This document shows positions 1 through 6,609 of a DNA stretch of 11,539 nt, in pieces. Source of the stretch: Methanocorpusculum sp. (GTDB lineage Archaea > Halobacteriota > Methanomicrobia > Methanomicrobiales > Methanocorpusculaceae). Both the position numbers and the translations under genes were made by a program. Numbering within the stretch: position 1 is the stretch's first letter; every line of letters starts with the position of its first letter. The notes beneath the pieces were generated by a model. The model saw only the letters and a program-made list of their open reading frames with translations. It was not told the DNA's origin and searched no databases. The stretch is taken from positions 1 through 11,539 of the forward strand of contig DALTWR010000008.1 of assembly GCA_029986975.1 (NCBI GenBank), read 5' to 3'.

Positions 1-73
1 ACAAATAGGTCTGCTGGATAGTTATGCTTTGTGTCACAGCACGGTTAAAAAAAGAACAAGTGTATAGATTCTG

Positions 74-1003
74 TTACGCCGGATAATGGAACTCAGGCAT
101 CTTTCCGGCAAGAACAGCATCTTTGTATTCTTTTACATTTGCTTCAATGCAGAACACATCAATAGATTCACGAAGACGTTTTGAAAAGACCTCTTCTGCT
201 TTTTCGGGAAGAATCCAGCGCGAACCTGACTTCTGTGCGCCGGAAAGAAGACCTTCTGCTGCAGTCTTAATTACTGCACGGTCAACCATTGGGGCAAGAG
301 CAGGCTCCATGATTTCGCGGACACAGGGGTATCCGCTGCAGGGAACTTCACGCCCGAACAAAGAACTTTTTGTAAGGTCAAGACCCGCACCGATACAAGC
401 CGTCTGAACAGTTGCATAGAGCGCTGCATAGCCTTTGGAAAAGAGGACATTAACAGGATCTGCAGCGTCGCTTTCACATCTTCTTCTATACCCAAGATCT
501 TTGGGGACAGCACGGGAGATGATTTCATAATACATGTCGCGGGTAAGCGTAAACGCGCGGGTAAGTACAGGAAGAGTTATCAGATATTCCAGTTCCCCGC
601 GTATTTGTGCCAATATTTCAAACTCTCCTTTGCAGTAGAAGTTTTCGTGCGTTTCTGCAAGCTCATGCAGAATCCGCATCCGCGCCTCAATGGAAGACTC
701 AATTACTGCTTTTGCGTAAGCATGCGCTGATACGGCATCCTGTGCTGCAGAAAGACGCGGAACTTTTGCAAGCGTGCATCCTGCAGGGTTTCCTCTGATG
801 TCAAAAAATGAAATCGGAATGTTCCGCGCAGAACACTTTGCGACAACTGAGGTGTGCAGGACAGTATCTCCGGCGATGAGAATATGAGAAATGTCTGCAA
901 GCTGATATGTGTCCGGGACACGCTGACCTTTTTTCCGCACAAAAAGAGTGTCACCTGCTGCGCGAATCTCAGCGCCGTATCCCCAGATGGTAAGCCAGTC
1001 CAT
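74..1003 (-). CDS. Cas1-family protein, stand-alone, probably catalytically inactive
   Basis: A 309-residue protein with Cas1 architecture. The N-terminal beta domain (about 1-80) carries the typical strand pattern ending in SFFDIRGNPAG (65-75). The alpha-helical C-terminal domain contains DPVNVLFSKGYAALY (182-196), the Cas1 signature around DPVN, followed by GAGLDL and IMEPxLxPMVDRAV (231-244). Active Cas1 integrases use Glu, His and an Asp/Glu pair to bind metal. Here the region about 64 residues before the His site (149-154) has Thr but no Glu, the usual GFLH position reads SSLF (F216), and only the last acidic pair persists (E230, E233). I infer loss of integrase activity but retained fold. 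The start ATG overlaps the archaemetzincin stop (TAATG) and has an AGGAG site about 9 bases upstream. No Cas2, other cas gene or repeat array is in the window; the 73 bases to its left hold no gene. Family assignment is firm; function is unknown. Confidence 0.86.
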   Translation of the reverse strand: MDWLTIWGYGAEIRAAGDTLFVRKKGQRVPDTYQLADISHILIAGDTVLHTSVVAKCSARNIPISFFDIRGNPAGCTLAKVPRLSAAQDAVSAHAYAKAVIESSIEARMRILHELAETHENFYCKGEFEILAQIRGELEYLITLPVLTRAFTLTRDMYYEIISRAVPKDLGYRRRCESDAADPVNVLFSKGYAALYATVQTACIGAGLDLTKSSLFGREVPCSGYPCVREIMEPALAPMVDRAVIKTAAEGLLSGAQKSGSRWILPEKAEEVFSKRLRESIDVFCIEANVKEYKDAVLAGKMPEFHYPA

Positions 1004-1605
1004 TAGTATGTACTCCTTCTGATTCCGTTTTCGAGTTCAAGACGGCATTTTCCGCAGAAAAAGGTGTCTTTGCGGTCAAGGTCGTCTAAGTTATTCGGGC
1101 AGTACATTATGCACCCGGGGTTGCTGCAGTGCTCAAGTCCGCATAAGTGGGCAATCTCATGGCATCCTTCGGTAACAATCCGTTTAATTAACGCATAGTC
1201 ATCCGGATGGCGTCCGTAGAAGACGTTAGTAAGACGCGCGGCGGATACTACAGCCACTCCTAATTTTATGTGCGCAAGACCGAAGACGAAATTATTCCGC
1301 GGGGTATAGAGGTCTTCGGATGTTACCAGCAGAACTTTTTCATAGAGATGGCAGTGCTGCGAAAAAAAGTCCATGCTCATTTTTTCCGGTTTGAATAGTT
1401 CCGGATGAAGACTTCTGAACAAATCAATCTTTGATAGAATTTTCATTGCATCATACTGTCCGCGGGATGCGTCGTAGCCTTCGAGCGGAAATGTTCCGCC
1501 GTCAATTCTGGATACTGCGGTATTCAGTACTGATGACATCTCCTCTGTTGCCGGCTGAGCAAGCCCTGACGGGACACGGCTGTCCCAAAATATATGTATG
1601 CCCAT
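1003..1605 (-). CDS. amzA: Archaemetzincin, zinc metalloprotease
   Basis: A 200-residue protein of the archaemetzincin family, soluble peptidases whose physiological substrate in archaea is unknown. The active site is H149-E150-x2-H153-x2-G156-x2-H159, the extended metzincin motif with three zinc-binding His and a general-base Glu. It is followed at once by the family's second zinc site: C160, C165, a C-x-M (M167, the Met-turn) and C184-x2-C187. Length fits the family. It is the first gene of a two-gene unit; its TAA overlaps by one base the ATG of the downstream Cas1 homologue, so the two are probably translated together. The start has no Shine-Dalgarno site. A box A candidate ACATTTATGT (minus strand) at 1634-1643 would give a nearly leaderless mRNA. 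The 44-base gap to the divergent UPF0146 gene must hold both promoters. All catalytic residues are present, so it should be active. Confidence 0.95.
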   Translation of the reverse strand: MGIHIFWDSRVPSGLAQPATEEMSSVLNTAVSRIDGGTFPLEGYDASRGQYDAMKILSKIDLFRSLHPELFKPEKMSMDFFSQHCHLYEKVLLVTSEDLYTPRNNFVFGLAHIKLGVAVVSAARLTNVFYGRHPDDYALIKRIVTEGCHEIAHLCGLEHCSNPGCIMYCPNNLDDLDRKDTFFCGKCRLELENGIRRSTY

Positions 1606-1649
1606 TATCGATAGTTATTTTCACATCTCAAAGACATAAATGTATTCAC

Positions 1650-2051
1650 ATGCAGTACGGAATTGAGCGGGCTGTAGGAAACTACATAAAAGACCATTAT
1701 CATTCAGCAGTGGAAGTCGGATTCGGCGGAAAAACGGTTGCAGCAGAAATTGTGTCTGCTGCAGGGATTCCAATTCTTTGTACGGATGTGCACAGCTATC
1801 CTGAATGCAGCAGTGTTTCTTCGGTTGTTGATGACTGTGTTGAGCCGAGATATGACCTCTATGAAGGTGCGGATGTAATTTATGCTATTCGTCCGGGTGT
1901 CGAGATAGTGTCTGCCCTAATTGAGCTTGCAAAACGGGTGAATGCTGATTTGATTATCTATCATTTGGGATTTGAGGTTTATATGCATGGGGGGGAGGTT
2001 ATCGAGTACGAAGGAGTGCAGCTTCACCGGTATGTGAAAAAAGTATGGTAA
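1650..2051 (+). CDS. UPF0146 family protein, Rossmann-like
   Basis: A 133-residue protein matching the archaeal UPF0146 family, which has no established function. The sequence begins with a helix (IERAVGNYIKDHY) and then VEVGFGGKTV (21-30), a glycine-rich loop like motif I of class I methyltransferases. It continues with an acidic strand end LCTDVH (D46), DDC (61-63) and YAIRPGVEI (78-86). The fold is therefore probably Rossmann-like and nucleotide or SAM binding, but a reaction cannot be assigned. The reading frame stays open upstream to 1431, but that part overlaps the archaemetzincin gene on the other strand and looks non-coding. Homology-like sequence begins at ATG 1650, which I chose as start. 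No Shine-Dalgarno site is seen, so it is probably leaderless. It ends in a spacer convergent with the NYN gene, and an ATTCAGC element begins three bases after the stop. Confidence 0.85.
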   Translation: MQYGIERAVGNYIKDHYHSAVEVGFGGKTVAAEIVSAAGIPILCTDVHSYPECSSVSSVVDDCVEPRYDLYEGADVIYAIRPGVEIVSALIELAKRVNADLIIYHLGFEVYMHGGEVIEYEGVQLHRYVKKVW

Positions 2052-2053
2052 CC

Positions 2054-2087
2054 ATTCAGCTATTTTTCTAAAATAAAGAAAGTTAGC
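2054..2087 (+). terminator. AT-rich hairpin with ATTCAGC element, candidate terminator
   Basis: ATTCAGC (2054-2060) starts three bases after the UPF0146 stop. GCTATTTTTCT (2059-2069) can pair with AGAAAGTTAGC (2077-2087) in 9 of 11 positions over a 7-base loop. The T5 run suits archaeal termination. TCTAAAATAAAGA (2067-2079) recurs inverted at 3045-3057 with the same spacing to ATTCAGC. Terminator function is inferred. Confidence 0.5.
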
Positions 2088-2090
2088 AAA

Positions 2091-2122
2091 CTATTCAGCC
2101 TTCCCTCCACACCGAAATAGAG
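2091..2122 (+). repeat. Intergenic repeat copy: CTATTCAGCCT ... CCGAAATAGAG
   Basis: Two 11-base blocks, CTATTCAGCCT (2091-2101) and CCGAAATAGAG (2112-2122), occur in the same order and strand at 4488-4498 and 4504-4514. Spacers are 10 and 5 bases. Both copies lie in gaps between convergent genes, so they look like a dispersed intergenic element, possibly a transcript 3'-end signal. Confidence 0.6.
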
Positions 2123-2158
2123 ATCTGCGGCTTCTGTAGTCAAGAGAGATCGAATTGA

Positions 2159-2698
2159 TTATTTTCTCGTAAATTGAGCATAGAGTTCCGGCGTAATCTC
2201 GCATGATTCGGTAACACTCTTAAGTAAATCTCTGTTAAAAGACGGCTGGTAATAATACAGGACTGTTTTCACGCCACATTGCTCTGCCTCCTCTATGGCC
2301 GGAATAAAATCACTGTCCCCTGCAAATAACACTGCAGTATCAATCTCATTTTTCCATGCAGCTTTTGCGAGGTCAAGAGCAAATAGGACATCAACACGCT
2401 TTTGCACAAAATGATTTCCATGTCTCTGCAGTTTCCCAAGCCTGACCTGCATATTCGGGAGTTTGGAGATATGACTTACCAACTTCTGCTGTCCTGCATA
2501 GAGAGTTTTTTCATATGGCGACGGATTAGGCGATAAGTGGCGCATACATGTATAGTAATATCCTGCCTTAAGCACTCCTTCTCTTGAAGCAGCAAACGGA
2601 ATAAATTTTCTAAAATCAAATTTTCCGGTAAATCCGTGTCTATCCATGTGGTCAATATATCCGCCGTCGATAAAGATACCTACCTGCTTTAACTCCAT
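2159..2698 (-). CDS. NYN domain (LabA/DUF88-like) putative nuclease
   Basis: A 179-residue soluble protein made almost entirely of a NYN domain, a PIN-like fold that in characterised members cuts RNA with a metal held by clustered Asp residues. The expected acidic positions are visible: IDGGYID (D11, after the first strand), KRVDVLFALDLAK (D103, D109) and AGDSDFIPAI (D128, D130). C-terminal to this is a strand VLYYYQPS and a short helical end. No other domain is fused. It is transcribed alone, between a convergent UPF0146 gene and the gene-poor region to its right. No Shine-Dalgarno site precedes the ATG. A 6-bp inverted repeat, CTCAGA...TCTGAG, lies about 34-53 bases upstream. LabA-like proteins occur in diverse contexts, so RNase activity is a family-based prediction and the target is unknown. 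Confidence 0.88.
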   Translation of the reverse strand: MELKQVGIFIDGGYIDHMDRHGFTGKFDFRKFIPFAASREGVLKAGYYYTCMRHLSPNPSPYEKTLYAGQQKLVSHISKLPNMQVRLGKLQRHGNHFVQKRVDVLFALDLAKAAWKNEIDTAVLFAGDSDFIPAIEEAEQCGVKTVLYYYQPSFNRDLLKSVTESCEITPELYAQFTRK

Positions 2699-2731
2699 AA
2701 AATACTCAGAAAATAAAACCTACCGTTCCTT

Positions 2732-2751
2732 CTCAGATCACATTGTCTGAG
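2732..2751. repeat. Inverted repeat CTCAGA-N8-TCTGAG upstream of NYN gene
   Basis: CTCAGA (2732-2737) and TCTGAG (2746-2751) are perfect complements with an 8-base spacer, between the NYN start codon (2698) and a TATA-like stretch near 2765-2785. It could be an operator or a leader hairpin. TCTGAGGGAT (2746-2755) also recurs directly at 2884-2893. Function is not shown. Confidence 0.35.
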
Positions 2752-3041
2752 GGATCAGTAGGGATTACATATACTTATTTGACATATACAGAAATAAACA
2801 TTTGTGCTGTTGCAGTCATCTGTGATGTCCAGAAATTACTTTCCATACTCCTCCTTTTCTCTGTGTATCCATCCAAGAGGAACTCTGAGGGATACAGAAT
2901 CCAAGGAGGTCTTTGTAACCCTTCATCTATGTATATGAAATCAAGGGTGTTGTTTTTGTCAGCTGGCATCTGCGCGCGAATGTATGCCCTAAATTCAATG
3001 CAGCAGTCAATCCTTTTCTTTCTTCATAGTTGAATTGTTGT

Positions 3042-3070
3042 CTATCTTTATTTTAGATAGGAGGCTGAAT
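3042..3070 (-). terminator. Hairpin plus ATTCAGC element downstream of rnhB
   Basis: Read on the minus strand, 24 bases after the rnhB stop, ATTCAGCCTC (3070-3061) is followed by CTATCT/AGATAG (3042-3047 and 3055-3060), a perfect 6-bp stem with a 7-base AT loop. ATTCAGC-N6-TCTAAAATAAAGA-N-AG matches 2054-2082 in exact register. It is probably a member of the same 3'-end element. Confidence 0.5.
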
Positions 3071-3093
3071 TGTTACAATGCGGATAGAATATT

Positions 3094-3732
3094 TCAGAAA
3101 AATCCGTCGAGACTTTTCTGCGCAGATGAGGATAACAAATCTTTTGTTGTCTGCCACGTAAGACGGGCGCAGGACGGGGCTTTTCCGTACTCTCTGATAT
3201 ATCCGCGCAAAAATGCTACTGTGGTCTCATCTGAAGGGTAGCCGCTTCCAATATCTCCGAACTCTGTTTTCAGTTCTTCAATTATTCTGTCGCGGGTTAC
3301 TTTTGCAACAATACTTGCAGCGCCTACGACCTCATATTTTGCATCTGCTTTGTGAACTGAAATGACTTCTGCCTCAACACCTGATGCGGATAAGACGTTT
3401 TCTCCGAAGCGTTTTGCATTTACATCACATGCGTCAAGTATGACTTTGTCCGGACGGAGATTTCGTAAGACTTCTGCATGACAGGCGACGGTGAACTGAT
3501 TCATAGTTCCAAGGCGGGAATCAATTTCCTGCGGCGTTCTTACAATTACTGAATACTCAAAGGAGGAGGTTATTTCATCAAAAAGCTGTTCACGCTTCTT
3601 CGGCGTGAGCTGTTTTGAATCTCTGATGCCAAGTCCTGACAGTGCTGAGTCATCTTCTGCGACAACGCCCGCTGCAGTCATGGGTCCAAGGACAGGTCCT
3701 TTGCCTGCTTCATCGATTCCACAGATGCGCAT
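3094..3732 (-). CDS. rnhB: Ribonuclease HII
   Basis: A 212-residue RNase HII, which removes ribonucleotides from DNA and RNA from RNA-DNA hybrids. The N-terminus GIDEAGKGPVLGPM (5-18) contains the first two catalytic acids D7 and E8. RDSKQL (38-42) is the conserved DSK loop. VILDACDVN (98-105) supplies the third acid (D100), and HKAD-KY...GAASIVAKVTRD (127-148) supplies the fourth (D130) and the substrate-contacting segment. The C-terminus QKSLDGFF (205-212) fits the PCNA-interacting consensus Q-x2-L-x2-F-F, so the enzyme probably docks on the sliding clamp. It is a single gene divergent from the TrkA-like gene across 86 bases. No Shine-Dalgarno site is present; a box A candidate CTATTAATACC at 3755-3765 lies about 28 bases from the ATG, consistent with a leaderless mRNA. 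Confidence 0.97.
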   Translation of the reverse strand: MRICGIDEAGKGPVLGPMTAAGVVAEDDSALSGLGIRDSKQLTPKKREQLFDEITSSFEYSVIVRTPQEIDSRLGTMNQFTVACHAEVLRNLRPDKVILDACDVNAKRFGENVLSASGVEAEVISVHKADAKYEVVGAASIVAKVTRDRIIEELKTEFGDIGSGYPSDETTVAFLRGYIREYGKAPSCARLTWQTTKDLLSSSAQKSLDGFF

Positions 3733-3754
3733 GGATATATGGTATCTATTCTGA

Positions 3755-3794
3755 GGTATTAATAGGACAGGTTTTTCAATAGGATAGATTATTA
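3755..3794. promoter_or_regulatory. Divergent box A pair between rnhB and trkA-like gene
   Basis: Minus-strand CTATTAATACC (3755-3765) is centred about 28 bases before the rnhB ATG, and plus-strand GATTATTA (3787-3794) about 28 bases before the ATG at 3819. Both spacings predict transcription starting at or within a few bases of the start codon. Inferred from spacing and composition only. Confidence 0.45.
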
Positions 3795-3818
3795 CCTGTA
3801 ACTTTCATACAAGTAGGT

Positions 3819-4481
3819 ATGTATCTGATAGTTGCAGGTTTAGGCGGATTTGGAAGAGCGCTTGCGGGTTTTTCTGCGCAGAAAGGAAACAGTGTTGCAG
3901 TGATTGATACGGACCCGGAAAAATGTTCAAGGATTCTTGAAGAGTATGACCTGCTTGCCATAGCCGGAAATGCAACTGATTTAGAGACTCTTGAAGAGGC
4001 AGGGATTTCGCAGGCGGATGCATTTGTTGCGGCAACCGGTGATGATGCAATAAATCTTATGGCATGCTGGATTGCAAAACGATATAATATAACGTCTCTT
4101 TTTGCGGTGGTAAATCAGAAAGAGCATGAGAGTCTGTTCCATGAGGCAGGCATTAAGGTTTGTGAGAATCGTGATGATATTGCAGCACGCAGTCTCCTTT
4201 TGAAACTGGAAAACCCTGACGCGCAGATTCTTGCATCGATTGAGGGCGGATGTCTCTATGAAATAACGGTTGCCGAAGGTTCAAAAGGCGATGGTAAAAC
4301 GGTTCGTGAGGTTTCAGGCAGCAAGGATGATTTATATGTGGCTGTCAGAAGAAAAGGAGAGCTCATTATCCCGAACGGGGATGTGATGTTTAAACCTGAT
4401 GATAGAATTCTTGTCTTTACGAAAAAGACGGATGAAGCAAAATCTGTCGAACGAATGAAGGGGCTTTTTGGGAATAATTAA
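3819..4481 (+). CDS. TrkA-family potassium uptake regulatory protein (RCK domains)
   Basis: A 220-residue cytoplasmic regulator with a complete TrkA-N and TrkA-C pair. TrkA-N (about 1-120) opens with the dinucleotide-binding loop GLGGFG (7-12), an acidic residue closing the second strand (VID, D30) that would hold the NAD ribose, and the family motif AGNATD (49-54), then FVAATGDDAINL (69-80). TrkA-C (about 136-203) shows the beta-rich NGDVMFKPDDRILVF end (186-200). Such proteins gate K+ transporters (TrkH/KtrB) or channels in response to nucleotides. No membrane subunit is present in the window, so the partner must lie elsewhere or be unlinked. ATG 3819 is preceded only by a weak AGGT. The gene is monocistronic, divergent from rnhB and convergent with cmk, and a hairpin element begins seven bases after its stop. 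Confidence 0.93.
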   Translation: MYLIVAGLGGFGRALAGFSAQKGNSVAVIDTDPEKCSRILEEYDLLAIAGNATDLETLEEAGISQADAFVAATGDDAINLMACWIAKRYNITSLFAVVNQKEHESLFHEAGIKVCENRDDIAARSLLLKLENPDAQILASIEGGCLYEITVAEGSKGDGKTVREVSGSKDDLYVAVRRKGELIIPNGDVMFKPDDRILVFTKKTDEAKSVERMKGLFGNN

Positions 4482-4487
4482 TTGTAT

Positions 4488-4525
4488 CTATTCAGCCTCA
4501 TGTCCGAAATAGAGGAACTGAATAG
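4488..4525. terminator. Bidirectional hairpin between convergent trkA-like and cmk genes
   Basis: CTATTCAG (4488-4495) is the exact complement of CTGAATAG (4518-4525). CCTC (4496-4499) also pairs with GAGG (4512-4515), giving about 12 base pairs with a two-base bulge and a 12-base loop. It sits between two convergent stop codons (4481 and 4537), so CTATTCAG is downstream of the stop in the sense direction for both genes. It carries a copy of the element at 2091-2122. Confidence 0.6.
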
Positions 4526-4536
4526 CTGCAAAAATA

Positions 4537-5067
4537 TTATTTCTTCAGAAGGCAGTCAACCGCCGCTGAAGAAATTGCCAGAACCTCATCCTGATTAAAC
4601 AGCTCAGTGCTGATAACAAGGTCGAACGGTTCTGTTGAAAGAATATCAATACCGTAGTACTCACGATACCGGAGTGCTTCGCAGGCTTCACGCTCAACCG
4701 TCAGCTCGTATGACTTTTCAGGCGTAAGCCCTTCACGCTCTGCAATGCGTTCCGAGCGGCACTTCTGAGATGCGGTAAGCAAAATCTTGATATCTGCATT
4801 TTCAACAAACCAGCCGGACAAACGGCTTTCAATTATGATATTGTCGTTGTCTTTTGCAAACTGAGTCTGACGTCTGTCAACTTCGTGGTCGATATCCGGA
4901 TTCTGTTTTGCAAGTTCCCCGAACTCAGCAAGAGTCATCCCGCGTTCTGCTGCACTGTCGCGGAAAAAAGAACCGCCTGAGTAAAAACTCAGACCGTACT
5001 TTGCGGCAAGGGCTTTGCCGAGAGTGGTTGTCCCGGAACCCGGCTGCCCGCCGATACAGATTCTCAT
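4537..5067 (-). CDS. cmk: Archaeal cytidylate (CMP) kinase
   Basis: A 176-residue P-loop kinase of the archaeal CMP kinase family, which phosphorylates CMP and dCMP with ATP in the cytoplasm. The N-terminal loop is GGQPGSGTTT (6-15). The usual Walker A lysine position (13) is Thr, a point to check against close relatives. Other family landmarks are YSGGSFFRD (29-37), NPDIDHEVDRRQ (56-67), IIIESRLSGW (77-86) and the lid segment REACEALRYREYYGID (126-141). It is the last gene of an adk-DUF106-cmk unit. Its ATG directly follows the DUF106 TAA with no gap, and GGGAG lies about 9 bases upstream. This order with DUF106 is a known archaeal arrangement linked to the secY region. Transcription ends in the hairpin at 4488-4525. 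Confidence 0.93.
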   Translation of the reverse strand: MRICIGGQPGSGTTTLGKALAAKYGLSFYSGGSFFRDSAAERGMTLAEFGELAKQNPDIDHEVDRRQTQFAKDNDNIIIESRLSGWFVENADIKILLTASQKCRSERIAEREGLTPEKSYELTVEREACEALRYREYYGIDILSTEPFDLVISTELFNQDEVLAISSAAVDCLLKK

Positions 5068-5706
5068 TTAGTAACTCCCGATGTTTAATGCTTTGCGGAT
5101 AATCTGCGTCATACAAAGAGAACAGAGAATATACCAGATAAGCCATGCCGGGAAGACAAGAATTGATGCCTGATACGAGGTAAGACCTGCAAACGGCAGA
5201 ATAATTGAGTTCGTTAAATCCGCAATTTCCGGAATAAGCATATCTGCAGTCGGCATCTGACTGATGCGTTCATAAAGCCAGAAGAAAATCGGAATGGTCA
5301 CGACTAAAATATAAGCCATCGGCTTAAACTGTGCCTGACTCATCTTCATCTGCTCACTCATCATCTGCTGCTGCTGTGCCTGCATCTTCTTAATCAGACG
5401 TTCATCACCCAGTTTCTGAGCTTCACGGAACTTTGCGTTGAACTCCTTCATCTTCTCCTGATTTTTGGTCATCGCCTCATAGTCGATGGTGTACTTCTGG
5501 AGAAGGGAAGAGTAGAAACCGGTAACCGTTGCAAGAATCAGCACCAGTCCGAAGAAGGGAATACCCATAGCCTCGAAAGGCGCGATTACGACGTTGGCAA
5601 TCCCTGCAATAACAGCGCGTGCTTCCTGCCACTGGTAGAGCAGCATCATGGCAATCATAGCTCCGAAAGCTATGAACATACCATACTTGTCGCCAATTTT
5701 ACCCAT
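5068..5706 (-). CDS. DUF106 membrane protein, archaeal EMC3/YidC-like
   Basis: A 212-residue integral membrane protein of the DUF106 family, regarded as archaeal relatives of the Oxa1/YidC/EMC3/TMCO1 insertases. Hydrophobic segments fall at about 8-24, 50-70, 128-146 and 182-203. Between the second and third lies a long, highly charged and Gln/Met-rich stretch (about 75-127, including KKMQAQQQQMM) typical of the cytosolic coiled coil that meets the ribosome or nascent chain in this superfamily. It lies between adk and cmk, six bases from the adk stop and abutting cmk, as in many archaeal genomes where this block follows secY. A GAGG site lies just upstream of the ATG. Role in membrane protein insertion is inferred from the family. 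Confidence 0.9.
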   Translation of the reverse strand: MGKIGDKYGMFIAFGAMIAMMLLYQWQEARAVIAGIANVVIAPFEAMGIPFFGLVLILATVTGFYSSLLQKYTIDYEAMTKNQEKMKEFNAKFREAQKLGDERLIKKMQAQQQQMMSEQMKMSQAQFKPMAYILVVTIPIFFWLYERISQMPTADMLIPEIADLTNSIILPFAGLTSYQASILVFPAWLIWYILCSLCMTQIIRKALNIGSY

Positions 5707-5712
5707 GAAGGT

Positions 5713-6348
<636 letters not shown>

Positions 6349-6609
6349 TTAGTGCTCCTCTCTTACCATGGTTATGCATTTCTTCGGACACTCGTTGGAA
6401 CAGATTCCGCAGCCTTTACAGTAGACTAAATCAATCTCCTGTGTGTCTGCATCAATTACTGCATCCGGACAGTACATAGCACAAATTCCGCAGTGGTTGC
6501 AGACTTCGCGGTTTACCACCGGACGGAATGTTCTCCACGTTCCTGTCTGTCCCATCGCTGCTTCTTTCGGGGTGCTGATGGTGATTTTCGGGATTCCCTG
6601 ATACGTCAT
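6349..6609 (-). CDS. porD: Pyruvate:ferredoxin oxidoreductase delta subunit (2[4Fe-4S] ferredoxin)
   Basis: An 86-residue ferredoxin-like subunit. Two full cluster-binding motifs are present: C37-x2-C40-x2-C43-x3-C47-P and C64-x2-C67-x2-C70-x3-C74-P. The N-terminal lead with TGTWRTFRPVV (22-32) is characteristic of PorD. The two [4Fe-4S] clusters carry electrons from the thiamine site in PorB to external ferredoxin. The gene overlaps the end of porG by four bases (ATGA) and has a strong GAGGAGGT site, so it is translated as part of the operon. It is the last gene of porB-porA-porG-porD. Length is normal for a free-standing delta subunit. Confidence 0.94.
   Translation of the reverse strand: MTYQGIPKITISTPKEAAMGQTGTWRTFRPVVNREVCNHCGICAMYCPDAVIDADTQEIDLVYCKGCGICSNECPKKCITMVREEH

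Larger units (their letters stand above)
2699..3093. other. Gene-poor spacer between NYN and rnhB genes
   Basis: About 395 bases without a convincing protein gene. Open frames of 96 codons (plus, 2743-3033) and 64 codons (minus, 2775-2969) exist but show no family motif and no ribosome site. Visible structure: a TATA-like tract near 2765-2785 (ACATATACTTATT), and ACCCTT (2918-2923) pairing with AAGGGT (2943-2948), with an alternative inner TTCAT/ATGAA. This is followed on the plus strand by GTTGTTTTTG, which resembles an RNA 3' end. The inverted copy of the ATTCAGC element closes the region at 3042-3070. A small RNA is possible but unproven. Confidence 0.5.

Noticed and set aside
74..1605. 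Casposon (Cas1 transposase element)
   Set aside because: No PolB, no terminal inverted repeats and no target-site duplication in the window, and the Cas1 active site looks dead.
1431..1649. N-terminal extension of UPF0146
   Set aside because: It overlaps archaemetzincin coding sequence on the other strand, and family-like sequence begins at ATG 1650.
1..1650. CRISPR array accompanying cas1
   Set aside because: No regularly spaced direct repeats are visible near the gene. The left edge is only 73 bases from the stop, so an array beyond the window cannot be excluded.
1697..1705. ATTCAGC inside the UPF0146 coding region
   Set aside because: A 7-mer within a gene is expected by chance and lacks the neighbouring blocks of the intergenic copies.
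2746..2893. 10-base direct repeat TCTGAGGGAT
   Set aside because: Only two copies, with no further context or shared structure; could be chance.
2775..2969. 64-codon minus-strand frame as a small gene
   Set aside because: No family resemblance or start signal. Kept only as a low possibility within the spacer entry.
2743..3033. 96-codon plus-strand frame in the spacer as a gene
   Set aside because: No recognisable domain, no ribosome site, and it runs across the spacer's TATA-like tract and hairpins.
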